A DNA stretch of 64,000 bases from Campylobacter lari subsp. concheus. GTDB taxonomy: Bacteria; Campylobacterota; Campylobacteria; Campylobacterales; Campylobacteraceae. Location of the stretch: contig NZ_CP043426.1 in NCBI RefSeq assembly GCF_008245025.1, forward strand, positions 682,001 through 746,000. Reading direction: 5' to 3'. Of this stretch, positions 55,823 to 64,000 are shown piece after piece. The notes under the pieces were generated by a model, which was given only the letters and a program-made list of their open reading frames with translations, had not been told where the DNA came from and searched no databases. Positions within the stretch are counted from its first letter, which is position 1; each line of letters begins with the position of its first letter. The translations under genes and the position numbers were made by a program.

Positions 55823-57138
55823 ATTTAACTCCAAAAGAGATTGTGAAATTTTTAGATGATTATGTAATTGGACAAAAAAATGCCAAAAAAATCATAGCAA
55901 TTGCTTTAAGAAATCGTTATAGAAGAATGCAACTTAGTCCTGAACTTCAAGATGATATCATGCCAAAAAATATTTTAATGATAGGATCAACTGGGGTTGG
56001 TAAAACAGAGATTGCAAGACGCCTTGCTAAGATGATGGGGCTTCCTTTTGTAAAAGTTGAAGCAAGTAAATATACTGAAGTTGGTTTTGTTGGGCGTGAT
56101 GTAGAAAGCATGGTTAGAGATTTAGCTAATGCTGCTTTAAATTTAGTAAAAAATGAAGAAAAAGAAAAAAACAAAGAAAAAATTAATGAATTTATAGAAA
56201 ATAAGATTTTAGAAAAACTTTTACCGCCTTTACCAAAGGGTGTTAGTGAAGAAAAACAAGAAGAGTATCAAAAATCTTTAGAAAAAATGCGCATGAAATT
56301 AAAAGCTGGTGATTTAGATGATAGCACAATAGAAGTTGAAATTTCACAAAGCGTATTTGATACTAATCCAAATTTACCACCTGAAATGGGTGCTATGCAA
56401 GATATAGTAAAAGTTATTGGTGTGGGTAATAAAAAAGTTAAAAAAGAAATGAAAGTAAAAGATGCAAGAATAGCTCTAGCTCAAGAAGCAAGTGAGAAAA
56501 TTCTTGATATGGAAAGTATTAAAGGCGAGGCTTTAAGAAGAGCAGAAAATGAAGGGATTATTTTTATCGATGAGATAGATAAAGTAGCAGTTTCAAGCTC
56601 CAATTCAAACCGCCAAGATCCAAGCAAAGAAGGGGTGCAAAGAGATTTGCTTCCTATAGTTGAAGGTAGTACTATACAAACTAAATTTGGACCTTTAAAG
56701 ACTGATCATATTTTATTTATCGCTGCAGGTGCTTTTCATCTAAGTAAGCCAAGTGATTTAATCCCTGAGCTTCAAGGGCGCTTTCCTTTAAGAGTTGAGC
56801 TTGATTCATTAGATGAGGATGCTTTATATGCTATTTTAACAAGACCTAAAAATTCATTACTAACACAATACATTGAGCTTTTAAAAACTGAAAATGTAGA
56901 GCTTGTTTTTGAAGATGAAGCTATTAGAGAAATAGCAAAAATAGCAAGCAAGGCTAATGAAGAAATGCAAGATATTGGCGCAAGACGTTTGCATACAGTA
57001 GTGGAAAAACTTTTAGAAGATATTAGTTTTGAAGCAGATGAATACGCAGGTAAGGTATATAAAATAGATGATTTTAAAGTGCAAGTTAAGCTTGGAGATA
57101 TCATAGAGAATAAAGATTTAGCTAGGTATATCTTGTGA
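55819..57138 (+). CDS. hslU: HslU unfoldase subunit
   Basis: The AAA+ ATPase that unfolds substrates into HslV. The 439 residues begin with [16 protein letters not shown]. Walker A is [13 protein letters not shown] near 56-68 and Walker [10 protein letters not shown] near 248. The inserted I domain lies between ~110 and 240, and the C-terminal tail [15 protein letters not shown] docks into HslV. Stop and era start overlap by four bases. Confidence 0.97.
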   Translation: MNLTPKEIVKFLDDYVIGQKNAKKIIAIALRNRYRRMQLSPELQDDIMPKNILMIGSTGVGKTEIARRLAKMMGLPFVKVEASKYTEVGFVGRDVESMVRDLANAALNLVKNEEKEKNKEKINEFIENKILEKLLPPLPKGVSEEKQEEYQKSLEKMRMKLKAGDLDDSTIEVEISQSVFDTNPNLPPEMGAMQDIVKVIGVGNKKVKKEMKVKDARIALAQEASEKILDMESIKGEALRRAENEGIIFIDEIDKVAVSSSNSNRQDPSKEGVQRDLLPIVEGSTIQTKFGPLKTDHILFIAAGAFHLSKPSDLIPELQGRFPLRVELDSLDEDALYAILTRPKNSLLTQYIELLKTENVELVFEDEAIREIAKIASKANEEMQDIGARRLHTVVEKLLEDISFEADEYAGKVYKIDDFKVQVKLGDIIENKDLARYIL

Positions 57139-58007
57139 AAAGTGGCTTTATAAGCATAGTGGGTAGAACTAATGCAGGAAAAAGTTCTATCCTAAATTCT
57201 TTATTAGAAGAAAAAGTTGCTATGGTTTCTCATAAGCAAAATGCTACAAGAAGAAAGATTAATGCGATTATAATGCATGAAAATCATCAGCTTATTTTTA
57301 TAGATACACCAGGTTTGCATGTAAGTTCTAAGGTTATGAATCAGCTTATGATTGATTTGGCGATTAAAAGCATTGCTGATTGTGATGTGATTTTATTTGT
57401 AGTTAGTATTTATGATGATATTAAAGATTATGAAAATTTTTTAAATTTAAACCCTAAAGTACCACATATTGTGTTAATTAATAAGGTTGATTTAGTAAAA
57501 AAAGAAGTTTTGCTTAAAAAATTAAACGAGTATTCTCAGTTTAGCTCACATTTTAGTGCTATTATGCCCTATTCTGCTAAGAAAAAATTTTATAAAAACA
57601 TTCTTTTAGATGAAATGGTTAAGTATTTGCCTGAGCACCCGTATTATTTTGATCCTGAGTTTATTACTACAACAAATGAAAAGGATATTTATAGAGATTT
57701 TATCTTAGAAGCCATATATGAAAATTTAAGTGATGAAATTCCTTATAGTACTGAAGTAAAAATAGAAAAAATCAAAGAACTAGAGCAGATTTATTATATC
57801 AATGCCACTATCATTACAGATAGTAATTCTCACAAAGGAATGATATTGGGTAAAGATGGTGCTACAATTAAGCGTATAGGTAAAGAAGCTAGAGTGAAAA
57901 TAGAAAAATTAGCACAAAAAAAGGTAATGTTAAAATTGTTCGTTCAACTTGAGAAAAATTGGCACAAAAACGAGCAAAACCTTAAGAAAATACTTTATGA
58001 TGAGTAA
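57135..58007 (+). CDS. era: GTPase Era
   Basis: Era binds the 3' end of 16S rRNA and helps 30S assembly. The 290 residues have G1 [10 protein letters not shown] (residues 9-18), G3 DTPG, and G4 NKVD. A C-terminal KH domain with [15 protein letters not shown] is near 236-250. The start is GTG, overlapping the hslU stop. YbeY, acting on the same rRNA end, is at 33546. Confidence 0.97.
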   Translation: MKSGFISIVGRTNAGKSSILNSLLEEKVAMVSHKQNATRRKINAIIMHENHQLIFIDTPGLHVSSKVMNQLMIDLAIKSIADCDVILFVVSIYDDIKDYENFLNLNPKVPHIVLINKVDLVKKEVLLKKLNEYSQFSSHFSAIMPYSAKKKFYKNILLDEMVKYLPEHPYYFDPEFITTTNEKDIYRDFILEAIYENLSDEIPYSTEVKIEKIKELEQIYYINATIITDSNSHKGMILGKDGATIKRIGKEARVKIEKLAQKKVMLKLFVQLEKNWHKNEQNLKKILYDE

Positions 58008-59007
58008 GAAAATTATTCTAAAAGATTTTCTTGCTTATGAAAAGCTTTTATATATTAAATTTGCAAATCCTATTAGCGAAGATGAAATTTTAAAAAAGAG
58101 TTTTGAAGAGCTTGGTCTTAAAGATGATTTTTCTTATAAGTTAAAATATTTTCAAGATAATTCTTTTACATATGTATTCTTGTGCAAGTATGAAGATATT
58201 TTAGATATCGATTATGTGATCCCAGAACCCCTACTTTTTGAAGCGTATTTTAAGAATAATACAAATAATGAAAATCTTGCATTATTGTTTAAGGAAAAAT
58301 ACATAGTTTTAGTGGAATATTTAGGATGTGAATTTCAAAATTGTAAAGTTATGCCATTAAACATCTATGATAAAATATATGAAGAAAAATTAAAAAATAC
58401 TTATAAGCACATTATAAGCATAGATGATACTCAAAATCTTAGCAGTTTTGATAAATTTAATAGTAATATTTTTTATCAAAAATTGTTAAAAAATTGTGAT
58501 CAAGTCAAGATTAATTTTACCAACAAAGAAAAAATAAATCATTTAAAATCTTTTAGTTTTAAGATTTTATTGGCTTTTGTTTGTGGAGTTTTACTAGCTT
58601 TAGCTTATCCTTTGTATTTATATATACAAAAATCATTTTATGAAAATGAGAGAACAAAATATGAAAATTTAATAAAAAAGCAAGATGGTATTTTAGAACA
58701 GGTAAAAATAAATCAAAAGCAAAATCAAGGGTTTAAAAAACTACAAGAAGAAAATGAGTTAAAGGTTGATTTGTTGCAAAAATTTTATACAAATACGCTT
58801 TGTTATAAAGATTTTTATGATTTTTTAAGAGTTTTAAATTCTCATCAATCTTATATAGAGGCTTTACATGTTAAAAATAATGATTTTATTATAGAGCTTA
58901 AAAATGACTATGAATTTTATGAAGATTTTAAAAAACATCATTTTGTATTAAAAAATAAAGAAGTTAATAATGGAAAAATCACTCTTGTTTTTGAAAAATC
59001 TTTATAA
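57997..59007 (+). CDS. GspL/PilMN-like bitopic membrane protein
   Basis: The product is 336 residues with one membrane helix (about 194-216, [22 protein letters not shown]). The N-terminal ~190 residues are cytosolic and include [12 protein letters not shown]. After the helix comes a coiled coil, then a small alpha/beta periplasmic domain ending in [11 protein letters not shown]. This is the layout of type II secretion GspL, or fused PilM/PilN. I start it at the ATG pair 57997/58000 rather than an upstream in-frame ATG at 57949, which lies deep in era. Assignment by architecture, not by clear sequence match. Confidence 0.65.
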   Translation: MMSKKIILKDFLAYEKLLYIKFANPISEDEILKKSFEELGLKDDFSYKLKYFQDNSFTYVFLCKYEDILDIDYVIPEPLLFEAYFKNNTNNENLALLFKEKYIVLVEYLGCEFQNCKVMPLNIYDKIYEEKLKNTYKHIISIDDTQNLSSFDKFNSNIFYQKLLKNCDQVKINFTNKEKINHLKSFSFKILLAFVCGVLLALAYPLYLYIQKSFYENERTKYENLIKKQDGILEQVKINQKQNQGFKKLQEENELKVDLLQKFYTNTLCYKDFYDFLRVLNSHQSYIEALHVKNNDFIIELKNDYEFYEDFKKHHFVLKNKEVNNGKITLVFEKSL

Positions 59008-59509
59008 AAATTTAGAAAATATCTTTGCTAGATTATCTGAGCGTGAATTTATATTATCTTTGATAGTTGTTTTTGTTTTTGGTTTTTTCATAGTTTATAT
59101 GGGTGTTTTTGGCTATTTTGAAAAACAAATGAAGTTGTCAAAAGATGAACTATATAATTTACAAACAAAATATGAGCAAAAACAAGAAGTGATTTCTGAT
59201 TTAAAAGAAGATGAAAATATATCTTATAATGAACAGTTGTTTTTTAATATAAACAGAGATTATCAAAGCATTTTAAAGGATATAGAAAAGAATCTTAATG
59301 GAGCTCAATCTTTGCAAATTCAAAGTTACAAAAGTCAAGATGAATATTTTGCTTATTATGAATTAAGATTAAGTTTTGTTGGTGATTTTATTTTTTTAAC
59401 GCAGTTTTTGCAAAAACTAGATCCTTATATAAAAGTTAAAAATTTGGAACTTATAAAATATGAAAATAAATTAAAAATTACACTAAATCTTGTTTTTGCT
59501 CTGGTATAA
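58970..59509 (+). CDS. GspM/PilO-like membrane protein
   Basis: The 179-residue product has a short cytosolic N-terminus, a membrane helix at ~27-49 and a periplasmic coiled coil at ~52-80. An alpha/beta domain ends with the PilO-like pattern LRLSFVGDFIFLTQFLQKL ... VKNLELIKYENKLKITLNL. This is the architecture of PilO/GspM. The first 38 bases overlap the GspL-like gene, so the pair should be made together. No other secretion or pilus gene is near. Role unknown. Confidence 0.65.
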   Translation: MEKSLLFLKNLYKNLENIFARLSEREFILSLIVVFVFGFFIVYMGVFGYFEKQMKLSKDELYNLQTKYEQKQEVISDLKEDENISYNEQLFFNINRDYQSILKDIEKNLNGAQSLQIQSYKSQDEYFAYYELRLSFVGDFIFLTQFLQKLDPYIKVKNLELIKYENKLKITLNLVFALV

Positions 59510-59524
59510 AAATAATTTTTTTGG

Positions 59525-59530
59525 TAGAAT
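59525..59530 (+). promoter_or_regulatory. rnpB -10 box
   Basis: TAGAAT lies seven bases before the first base of the RNase P RNA helix P1, with a T-run (ATTTTTTTGG) just upstream. Confidence 0.6.
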
Positions 59531-59536
59531 TTGTCT

Positions 59537-59855
59537 AAACATGGCAAGCGATCGCTTCTTTTTGAAGAGGAAAGTCCGAGCTGCAATAAGACAAAGATTC
59601 CATCTAATGGATGGCTAGGGCAACCTAAGGGAAAGTGCAACAGAAAGAAAACTACCATATTTTATATGGAAAAGGTGAAACGGTAGAGTAAGAGCCTACC
59701 AGTAGCTTTGGTAACAAAGCTAGCTATGTAAACCCAATCTGCAGCAAGAAGGGGTGGTTTTTGTCTTATAATATAACCCTTCGCTTGAACTTGTTTGTAA
59801 AAACAAGTCTAGATAAATGATCGTTCTTGACAGAACTCGGCTTATAGCCATGTTT
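59537..59855 (+). ncRNA. rnpB: RNase P RNA, class A
   Basis: The catalytic RNA that trims tRNA 5' leaders. Helix P1 pairs AAACATGGC (59537-59545) with GCCATGTTT (59847-59855). Conserved cores are GAGGAAAGTCCGAGCT near 59567 and ACAGAACTCGGCTTAT near 59831. GGTGAAACGGTAGAGTAAGAGCCTACC, spread over 59674-59700, forms the P10-P12 part. The size of about 319 bases is slightly small for class A. No strong terminator follows; the weak AAGC/GCTT hairpin at 59866 lies in the next gene. Confidence 0.95.
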
Positions 59856-60091
59856 TACTTTATATAAGCAGAAGCTTTTTTGAGTTTTTGTAAATTAACA
59901 GCTATGTCATCTTGCTTTTTTTTCATAAAAGCTATCGCTTCATTAGTCAGTGCTAAAGCCTCATTGGGACAATCTTTATAATCAGGTTTTTCCATAAGTT
60001 TAACTATTTTTTCTACATCTTCAGTATAAACAGCTAGTTTAAACTCATCAATCCAATTTTTTTCACTCATTTTTGGTGTACTTCTCTCCAA
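59855..60091 (-). CDS. Small protein in FliT position
   Basis: A 78-residue helical protein that overlaps the end of fliS by 25 bases. It starts MERSTPKMSEKNWIDEFKLA, and has helices around EDVEKIVKLMEK and ALTNEAIAFMKKKQDDIAVNLQKLKKAS. Size, helical content and position after fliS match the FliT chaperone, which escorts the cap protein FliD. Sequence identity to FliT is not clear to me. A second ATG lies at residue 8. Its stop codon touches the 3' end of rnpB. Confidence 0.7.
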   Translation of the reverse strand: MERSTPKMSEKNWIDEFKLAVYTEDVEKIVKLMEKPDYKDCPNEALALTNEAIAFMKKKQDDIAVNLQKLKKASAYIK

Positions 60092-60438
60092 GCTTCCAAT
60101 AAGCCTTTTACTACATTTATTACTTCATCTACTCTTGCTTCGCTGTTTTCTATATTTGCTAAAGAAAGAAGTTGTAATTCTCTAGTGTACAAGCCACTTA
60201 AATAATGTGCTACTTCGCCGCCCTTATCATAATCAAGACAATTTAACAATTCAATAAAAATAGCACTAGCTCTTTTTACATAATACACTCTTTCTTCTAT
60301 ATTTTCATTTTGTATAGCTATTTTTATCCTACTTGAAAAGCGTAAAATCCCAGCATAAAGCATTTCGATTAATTTTTCTTGAGATTCTACACCCACTTGA
60401 TTTTGTGAATATGCACTATAAACCGCACTATTTACCAT
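60067..60438 (-). CDS. fliS: Flagellin chaperone FliS
   Basis: FliS binds the C-terminus of flagellin and keeps it unfolded for export. The 123-residue four-helix protein shows AYSQNQVGVESQEKLIEMLYAGILRF at the N-terminal half and CLDYDKGGEVAHYLSGLYTREL in the middle. It lies 17 bases after fliD and overlaps the small FliT-like gene, all in the flaG operon. Confidence 0.96.
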   Translation of the reverse strand: MVNSAVYSAYSQNQVGVESQEKLIEMLYAGILRFSSRIKIAIQNENIEERVYYVKRASAIFIELLNCLDYDKGGEVAHYLSGLYTRELQLLSLANIENSEARVDEVINVVKGLLEAWREVHQK

Positions 60439-60455
60439 TTAAAATCCTTTCATTA

Positions 60456-62744
60456 TTAAGAATTTTGATTATTTGCTGCATTAATCATATTGGTAATAAC
60501 ACTTGCTTGATTATTTAATTTTGCAATTATACCATCATATGCAGCCCATCTTGACCACATTGTGTCATATCTGCTTTCTATAGATTTTTTAGTTGCATCT
60601 ATAGTTTCATTTAGATTTTTTGATTCTTTGGTTAATGCATCCTTATAGCCACCAAAAGATCCATCAGAGCTTACCATTTCCTTCATGGTATTTTTTAAAA
60701 TTCCAAAAGTTCCTGTTTCTTCTTTGTAAGTTGAATACATAGTTTTAGGACTTAAACCGAATTCTTTTAAGAAATTTTTATCTCCTTGAATTTCTAGATT
60801 GCTACCTGAAGTTCCTTTGATTTTAAGCTGTATTTTTTGATTTTGCGTTCCTTGGTTGATTACTTCAAAGCTAGCCTCCAACCCTTCTAAACCAAAACTA
60901 TTGATATGTTTAACTAAATTTTGAGCCATTTCTACATCATCTTTTCCAGTTAAAACAAAATCAGTTCCATCTTTGTTTTTAGACAAATCAATAGTTTCGT
61001 CATTATAAATAATCTTGAAATCTTTACCTTTAAATTCAACTCCTTTAGGATATTTTGTAGCTAAACCACTAAAATTATCCCCTATTAAGTCAATATCTTC
61101 AAATCCACTACTTCCAACAAAAAATTTCTCTGCCATTTCAGGATCTTCGTTAAATTTGGTATTAAATTTAGAAGAATCAAAAGTCATCACTCCATCTGAT
61201 AAAGTTAATCCATAATCTGCTAAAGATAAACTAACTTTAGATGATACTTTAATACCTTCTGAAGTATCACTATCACCTTCTATAACAGTTCCATCTACTG
61301 TTATAGTTTTAAGTAAAATATCATTAATTTGAGATTTGATATTATAAATTTCACTTACACCTACAAAATTTCCTTTAGTTCCTGCCTCAACATCATATTT
61401 TGTAGCAGCGGTAATATTTTGCATTAAATCATTATAAGCAGTAGCTAAATTTTGCATAGCCTCTGATAAAGCTTCAGTATCTTGACTTACGTTAAAATTA
61501 ATTTCACCTTTTTGTTTTAATTCTAAAGTTACATCAGTACCTATATCTGTGATAGTATTAGTTGGTCTTGACATTTTAACACCATCTACACTAAAAATTG
61601 CATCCATACCTTTTTGAATATGATTGGTACTATCTTTGATATTATAACCTTGAGGGGTGCTAGTATCTAAAGTAATTCCAAATTTAGAACTTAATAAATT
61701 GGTAGCTTTACTATCTCTAGTATAATTATCATAATCAATATTACCATTTGAATCTTTAGCATAGCCCCCATCAAATACGCTAAGTTCTCCTCCATTAGTA
61801 GTTCTAAATTTACCATTTTTTAAATCAAGTTCTATTTTTCCATTTGTTTGTTTTTTTAATTCATCTGCTAAACTTTGGTAGGTAGTCTGATCATCAATAT
61901 CAATGGTGTATCTTTCGTAATTTTCACCATTTTTAATTACAAAAGTTAAAGAAGTTTTTTCGCCTGAATTTAAAAGCTTCTGATCTTTAATAGCATCTAA
62001 ACCTGTATTCCCTTGTATTTCCTCTTTGCTGCTATTTCCGCTTGGTCTAAAACCAAATAAACCACCAGCACTAATACTATTCTTATCAAGTTCCCAACCT
62101 AAACCTGCAAGTAATTTATCATCTCCAGAGAATGAAATATTATTTTGTGCTCCAGTTTCTGTACTTTGCACTACTAAGCGGTAAGGGTTGTTTTTGTCGC
62201 CTGTGTTGACAATTTTTGCTTCAATTTTACCACCAGAAATTCCATTGATTTTTTCTGCAAGTTGAGATACTGTAGTGCTTTGATCGATATCGATTTTATA
62301 ATTTTTACCATTTTGTGTAATAGTAAAAGAAGCACTATTTCCTTGCAATCCTAAACTTTTCATTACAGATTCTGTTTTATCTTTAAATCCATTACTTTGA
62401 TAAACATCTTTTTGAGCAAGTTGATCTACCACTACATTCATATTTTTCAGATCAGACAAAGATCCAACCGTCAAACTAGCAGCAGCGCTATCTCCGCTTA
62501 CACTAGGAGAAACTTTTTTTTGATTAAATTGAGAAGCATCACCAAGACTATTTACTGCTGTTTGAAAAGCTAAAAGTTTTGCTTCTAACTCTGCTAAATC
62601 TTTTTGTCTTGAGCTATTAGTTTCTAATTGAGAATTATATAAACTTAAATTCGCATTCATTTCTGCTTCTTTTAGTTTATTAAGTGTATCGCTTGTTAAA
62701 ACTCCTGAACCTATTCCTAAACTTCCCAAACTACCTACTGCCAT
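60456..62744 (-). CDS. fliD: Flagellar filament cap FliD
   Basis: The hook-associated protein 2 that caps the filament and helps flagellin polymerise. At 762 residues it is longer than the E. coli version, with large D2/D3 insertions as is usual in Campylobacter. The N-terminal coil (GIGSGVLTSDTLNKLKEAE) and C-terminal coil (MWSRWAAYDGIIAKLNNQAS) are present, along with flagellin IN motifs near residues 150-200. It carries no cysteines that I noticed. The start is two bases upstream of flaG's stop side. Confidence 0.95.
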   Translation of the reverse strand: MAVGSLGSLGIGSGVLTSDTLNKLKEAEMNANLSLYNSQLETNSSRQKDLAELEAKLLAFQTAVNSLGDASQFNQKKVSPSVSGDSAAASLTVGSLSDLKNMNVVVDQLAQKDVYQSNGFKDKTESVMKSLGLQGNSASFTITQNGKNYKIDIDQSTTVSQLAEKINGISGGKIEAKIVNTGDKNNPYRLVVQSTETGAQNNISFSGDDKLLAGLGWELDKNSISAGGLFGFRPSGNSSKEEIQGNTGLDAIKDQKLLNSGEKTSLTFVIKNGENYERYTIDIDDQTTYQSLADELKKQTNGKIELDLKNGKFRTTNGGELSVFDGGYAKDSNGNIDYDNYTRDSKATNLLSSKFGITLDTSTPQGYNIKDSTNHIQKGMDAIFSVDGVKMSRPTNTITDIGTDVTLELKQKGEINFNVSQDTEALSEAMQNLATAYNDLMQNITAATKYDVEAGTKGNFVGVSEIYNIKSQINDILLKTITVDGTVIEGDSDTSEGIKVSSKVSLSLADYGLTLSDGVMTFDSSKFNTKFNEDPEMAEKFFVGSSGFEDIDLIGDNFSGLATKYPKGVEFKGKDFKIIYNDETIDLSKNKDGTDFVLTGKDDVEMAQNLVKHINSFGLEGLEASFEVINQGTQNQKIQLKIKGTSGSNLEIQGDKNFLKEFGLSPKTMYSTYKEETGTFGILKNTMKEMVSSDGSFGGYKDALTKESKNLNETIDATKKSIESRYDTMWSRWAAYDGIIAKLNNQASVITNMINAANNQNS

Positions 62745-62746
62745 AA

Positions 62747-63088
62747 TTAACTCTCCTTATCAAAAATGGTGCCAATAACACCTTGGAAATGTTCTATTAA
62801 TTTCATAACTTCTTCACTAGGGATTTTACGTATTAAACGACCCGTGTCTTTTTCAGTTACGCTAACATACATTTCATGAATTTTATCATTGTACGCAAAA
62901 CGTACATTTGTTTCTAATGTTTCCATTTGGTTATTAAGTTTTTCTGTCGCATTTTTTAGTTTCTCATTTAAATTCTCATCTTGATTATTTAAATCAGTAT
63001 ATTGTTTATTGTCTTGAGATACTCTCTCGGTGTTTTTTGTGTTAAATTGAGCTGTATTTGTATCTCTTTGAATATTACCAATGTCCAT
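62747..63088 (-). CDS. flaG: FlaG family protein
   Basis: A 113-residue protein. The N-terminal half is hydrophilic, Q/N-rich and likely disordered. The C-terminal FlaG domain is VRFAYNDKIHEMYVSVTEKD followed by LIRKIPSEEVMKLIEHF. FlaG influences filament length in Campylobacter. It is the first gene of flaG-fliD-fliS and carries a sigma28 promoter 34 bases upstream. Confidence 0.93.
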   Translation of the reverse strand: MDIGNIQRDTNTAQFNTKNTERVSQDNKQYTDLNNQDENLNEKLKNATEKLNNQMETLETNVRFAYNDKIHEMYVSVTEKDTGRLIRKIPSEEVMKLIEHFQGVIGTIFDKES

Positions 63089-63121
63089 TTTAAACTCCTT
63101 TTTAAAAGACTTTAAAATACT

Positions 63122-63148
63122 CTATCGACATAATTTTAAAAAACTTAA
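63122..63148 (-). promoter_or_regulatory. Sigma28 promoter of flaG-fliD-fliS
   Basis: The minus strand reads TTAAGTTT-N11-GTCGATAG, against the classical TAAAGTTT-N11-GCCGATAA. Spacing is exact and the -10 core CGATA is kept. The flaG ATG follows 34 bases later. Confidence 0.8.
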
Positions 63149-63205
63149 TATTTAGATTAAAAATCTATCTTTTTATAAGCAAAAAGTGTTCTCAAAAGTT
63201 TAAAA

Positions 63206-64000
63206 CTAAAAAATTTCAAACTTTTTGAATAATTTTTCATCATTTGGAAGTAAATTTCTTGCAATGAGTTTATCTATAACTTCTTTAGAGCAATTTGTCA
63301 TTAAAGGCCATTCTTTGTGATAATTTTCTAACGATCCTTTACTTGTTGCATCAATAGCAACGCAATCTTTTTTGATAAATATATCTCTTTTTGTATCTAT
63401 ATTATTTACCACACGCCAAATTAGCATGTAAGGATTTTCTAAAATAGCATCTGTATCTAAGAAAACCAAGATTCTAAAATGCTTTTTACAAGTTTGTAAT
63501 TTTTCAAAAACTTGAGCAATTTTTTCTTTTTTGTTAATTAAAATTACGCAAATTGGGGCAAAAGTTTGAGTATAAAATTGCTTTAAATTTAAAATACTTT
63601 GATCTTTTTCTTTAAAAAGTGAAAGCAAAGTCTCATTGCTTAGAATTTCAAGTTCGACTTTTTTCTCATCACCGCACGCATCAAGCCCTGCTTTACCACC
63701 ATAACAATAAGTGTTTGAGGCATGATCGAGTTGATCACAAATTCCTTCGCTAATAAGCAATTTTTCTTCATCAAAGCGATTGAGTATATAAGGTATGAGT
63801 TTGTCATAATCTTGCAAGCAAGGTGCATTTTCATCGACAAAAATAGCATGTTTTACAAAACTCATTTGCCCTACTCCCCAAAAAGTATGCATTATTTGTT
63901 TTGCATGAGCTGGGTATTTTGCTTCTATTTTAGCCAAGATTAGATTGTGAAAAACCCCGTTTTCAGGCATATTATAATCTATCAAATCAGGAGCATTTGT
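63206..64000 (-). CDS. UbiD-family decarboxylase, C-terminal part (start outside window)
   Basis: The frame stays open to the window edge, so the TTG near 63985 is an internal leucine; the preceding residues read TNAPD, as in UbiD. About 265 of roughly 600 residues are present. UbiD enzymes remove carboxyl groups with prenylated FMN supplied by UbiX (43949). Family stretches DMPENGVFHNLILAKI-like NMPENGVFHNLI, GVGQMSFVKHAIFVD and LDHAS are clear. In Campylobacter such enzymes are annotated in menaquinone synthesis; exact substrate cannot be fixed here. Confidence 0.88.
   Translation of the reverse strand, partial: TNAPDLIDYNMPENGVFHNLILAKIEAKYPAHAKQIMHTFWGVGQMSFVKHAIFVDENAPCLQDYDKLIPYILNRFDEEKLLISEGICDQLDHASNTYCYGGKAGLDACGDEKKVELEILSNETLLSLFKEKDQSILNLKQFYTQTFAPICVILINKKEKIAQVFEKLQTCKKHFRILVFLDTDAILENPYMLIWRVVNNIDTKRDIFIKKDCVAIDATSKGSLENYHKEWPLMTNCSKEVIDKLIARNLLPNDEKLFKKFEIF

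Noticed and set aside
57949..57996. Upstream in-frame ATG extending the GspL-like gene by 16 codons
   Set aside because: It would start deep inside the era KH-domain region without a ribosome site; the ATG pair at 57997/58000 overlaps only the era end, like other junctions here.
59866..59880. AAGC-AGAA-GCTT followed by T as an rnpB terminator
   Set aside because: The stem is only 4 bp and lies within a coding region, so it is too weak to annotate.
1..64000. Mobile elements, prophage, CRISPR or horizontally acquired island
   Set aside because: No transposase, phage gene, spacer array or composition break was seen; xerH is the housekeeping recombinase and the one tRNA has no repeat or integrase beside it.

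Overview
The window is chromosomal DNA from a Campylobacter. It is very AT-rich and almost wholly coding, with 1-11 base gaps or short overlaps between genes and many TTG/GTG starts inside operons. Gene neighbourhoods follow those I recall from C. jejuni in blocks, but the block order differs: ctpA-purC-purS-purQ-plsC-crcB-htpG next to clpB; hydABCD; gltX-yggT-slt-mobB-fbp-metG; xerH-murA-moeA; flgA-ubiX-coaD-tmk-hisS-speA-cysE; rpoN-lptB-tsaE / argG-rplI-hslVU-era; flaG-fliD-fliS. A member of the C. lari group is my best guess, from general resemblance only. I see no insertion sequence, prophage, CRISPR array or rRNA.

Layout: (1) 1-7944, plus strand: end of an MFS transporter, then one operon with an RCK-type protein, aroB, an MscS-type channel, an MtaB-type tRNA methylthiotransferase, an FtsH-like ATPase without the protease zinc motif, and mog. 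(2) 7957-15661, minus strand: one compact ten-gene run from ctpA through purine genes, plsC, crcB and htpG to two tandem rhodaneses. (3) 15869-22698, plus: clpB behind a predicted HspR operator, then the membrane-bound uptake [NiFe] hydrogenase hydABCD. (4) 22722-36476, mixed: gltX, a lytic transglycosylase, mobB-fbp-metG, an AcfC-like binding protein, YceI, queC, ybeY, rhomboid and SixA. Two paralogous PepSY-like exported proteins here (22722-23144 and 34933-35343) share one promoter architecture. (5) 36477-36885: a long AT-rich gap with large dyads and a good candidate dif site, about 1.1 kb upstream of xerH. (6) 37182-43283: racemase, xerH, two small genes with predicted sigma28 and sigma54 flagellar promoters, murA, moeA and tRNA-Gly. 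(7) 43284-50256, plus: flgA to murG, eight genes overlapping end to end. (8) 50249-53490, minus: yggS, rpoN, lptB, tsaE and an S4 protein. (9) 53604-59855, plus: argG to era, a GspL/GspM-like membrane pair and RNase P RNA. (10) 59855-64000, minus: a small FliT-position protein, fliS, fliD and flaG under a sigma28 promoter, then the end of a UbiD-family decarboxylase.

Several parts connect. RpoN is encoded here, and a predicted sigma54 promoter drives a small gene at 42731-43027. Predicted sigma28 promoters sit before flaG-fliD-fliS and an FlxA-like gene. UbiX and UbiD homologues, which supply and use prenylated FMN, lie at different loci. mog, moeA and mobB of molybdenum-cofactor synthesis are also spread over separate operons.

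The observations most worth a second look are the dif-like site, the shared response-regulator-like promoter of the PepSY paralogues, the sigma54 promoter, the protease-dead FtsH-like protein and the orphan GspL/GspM-like pair. I did not find a convincing wholly new multi-gene system.
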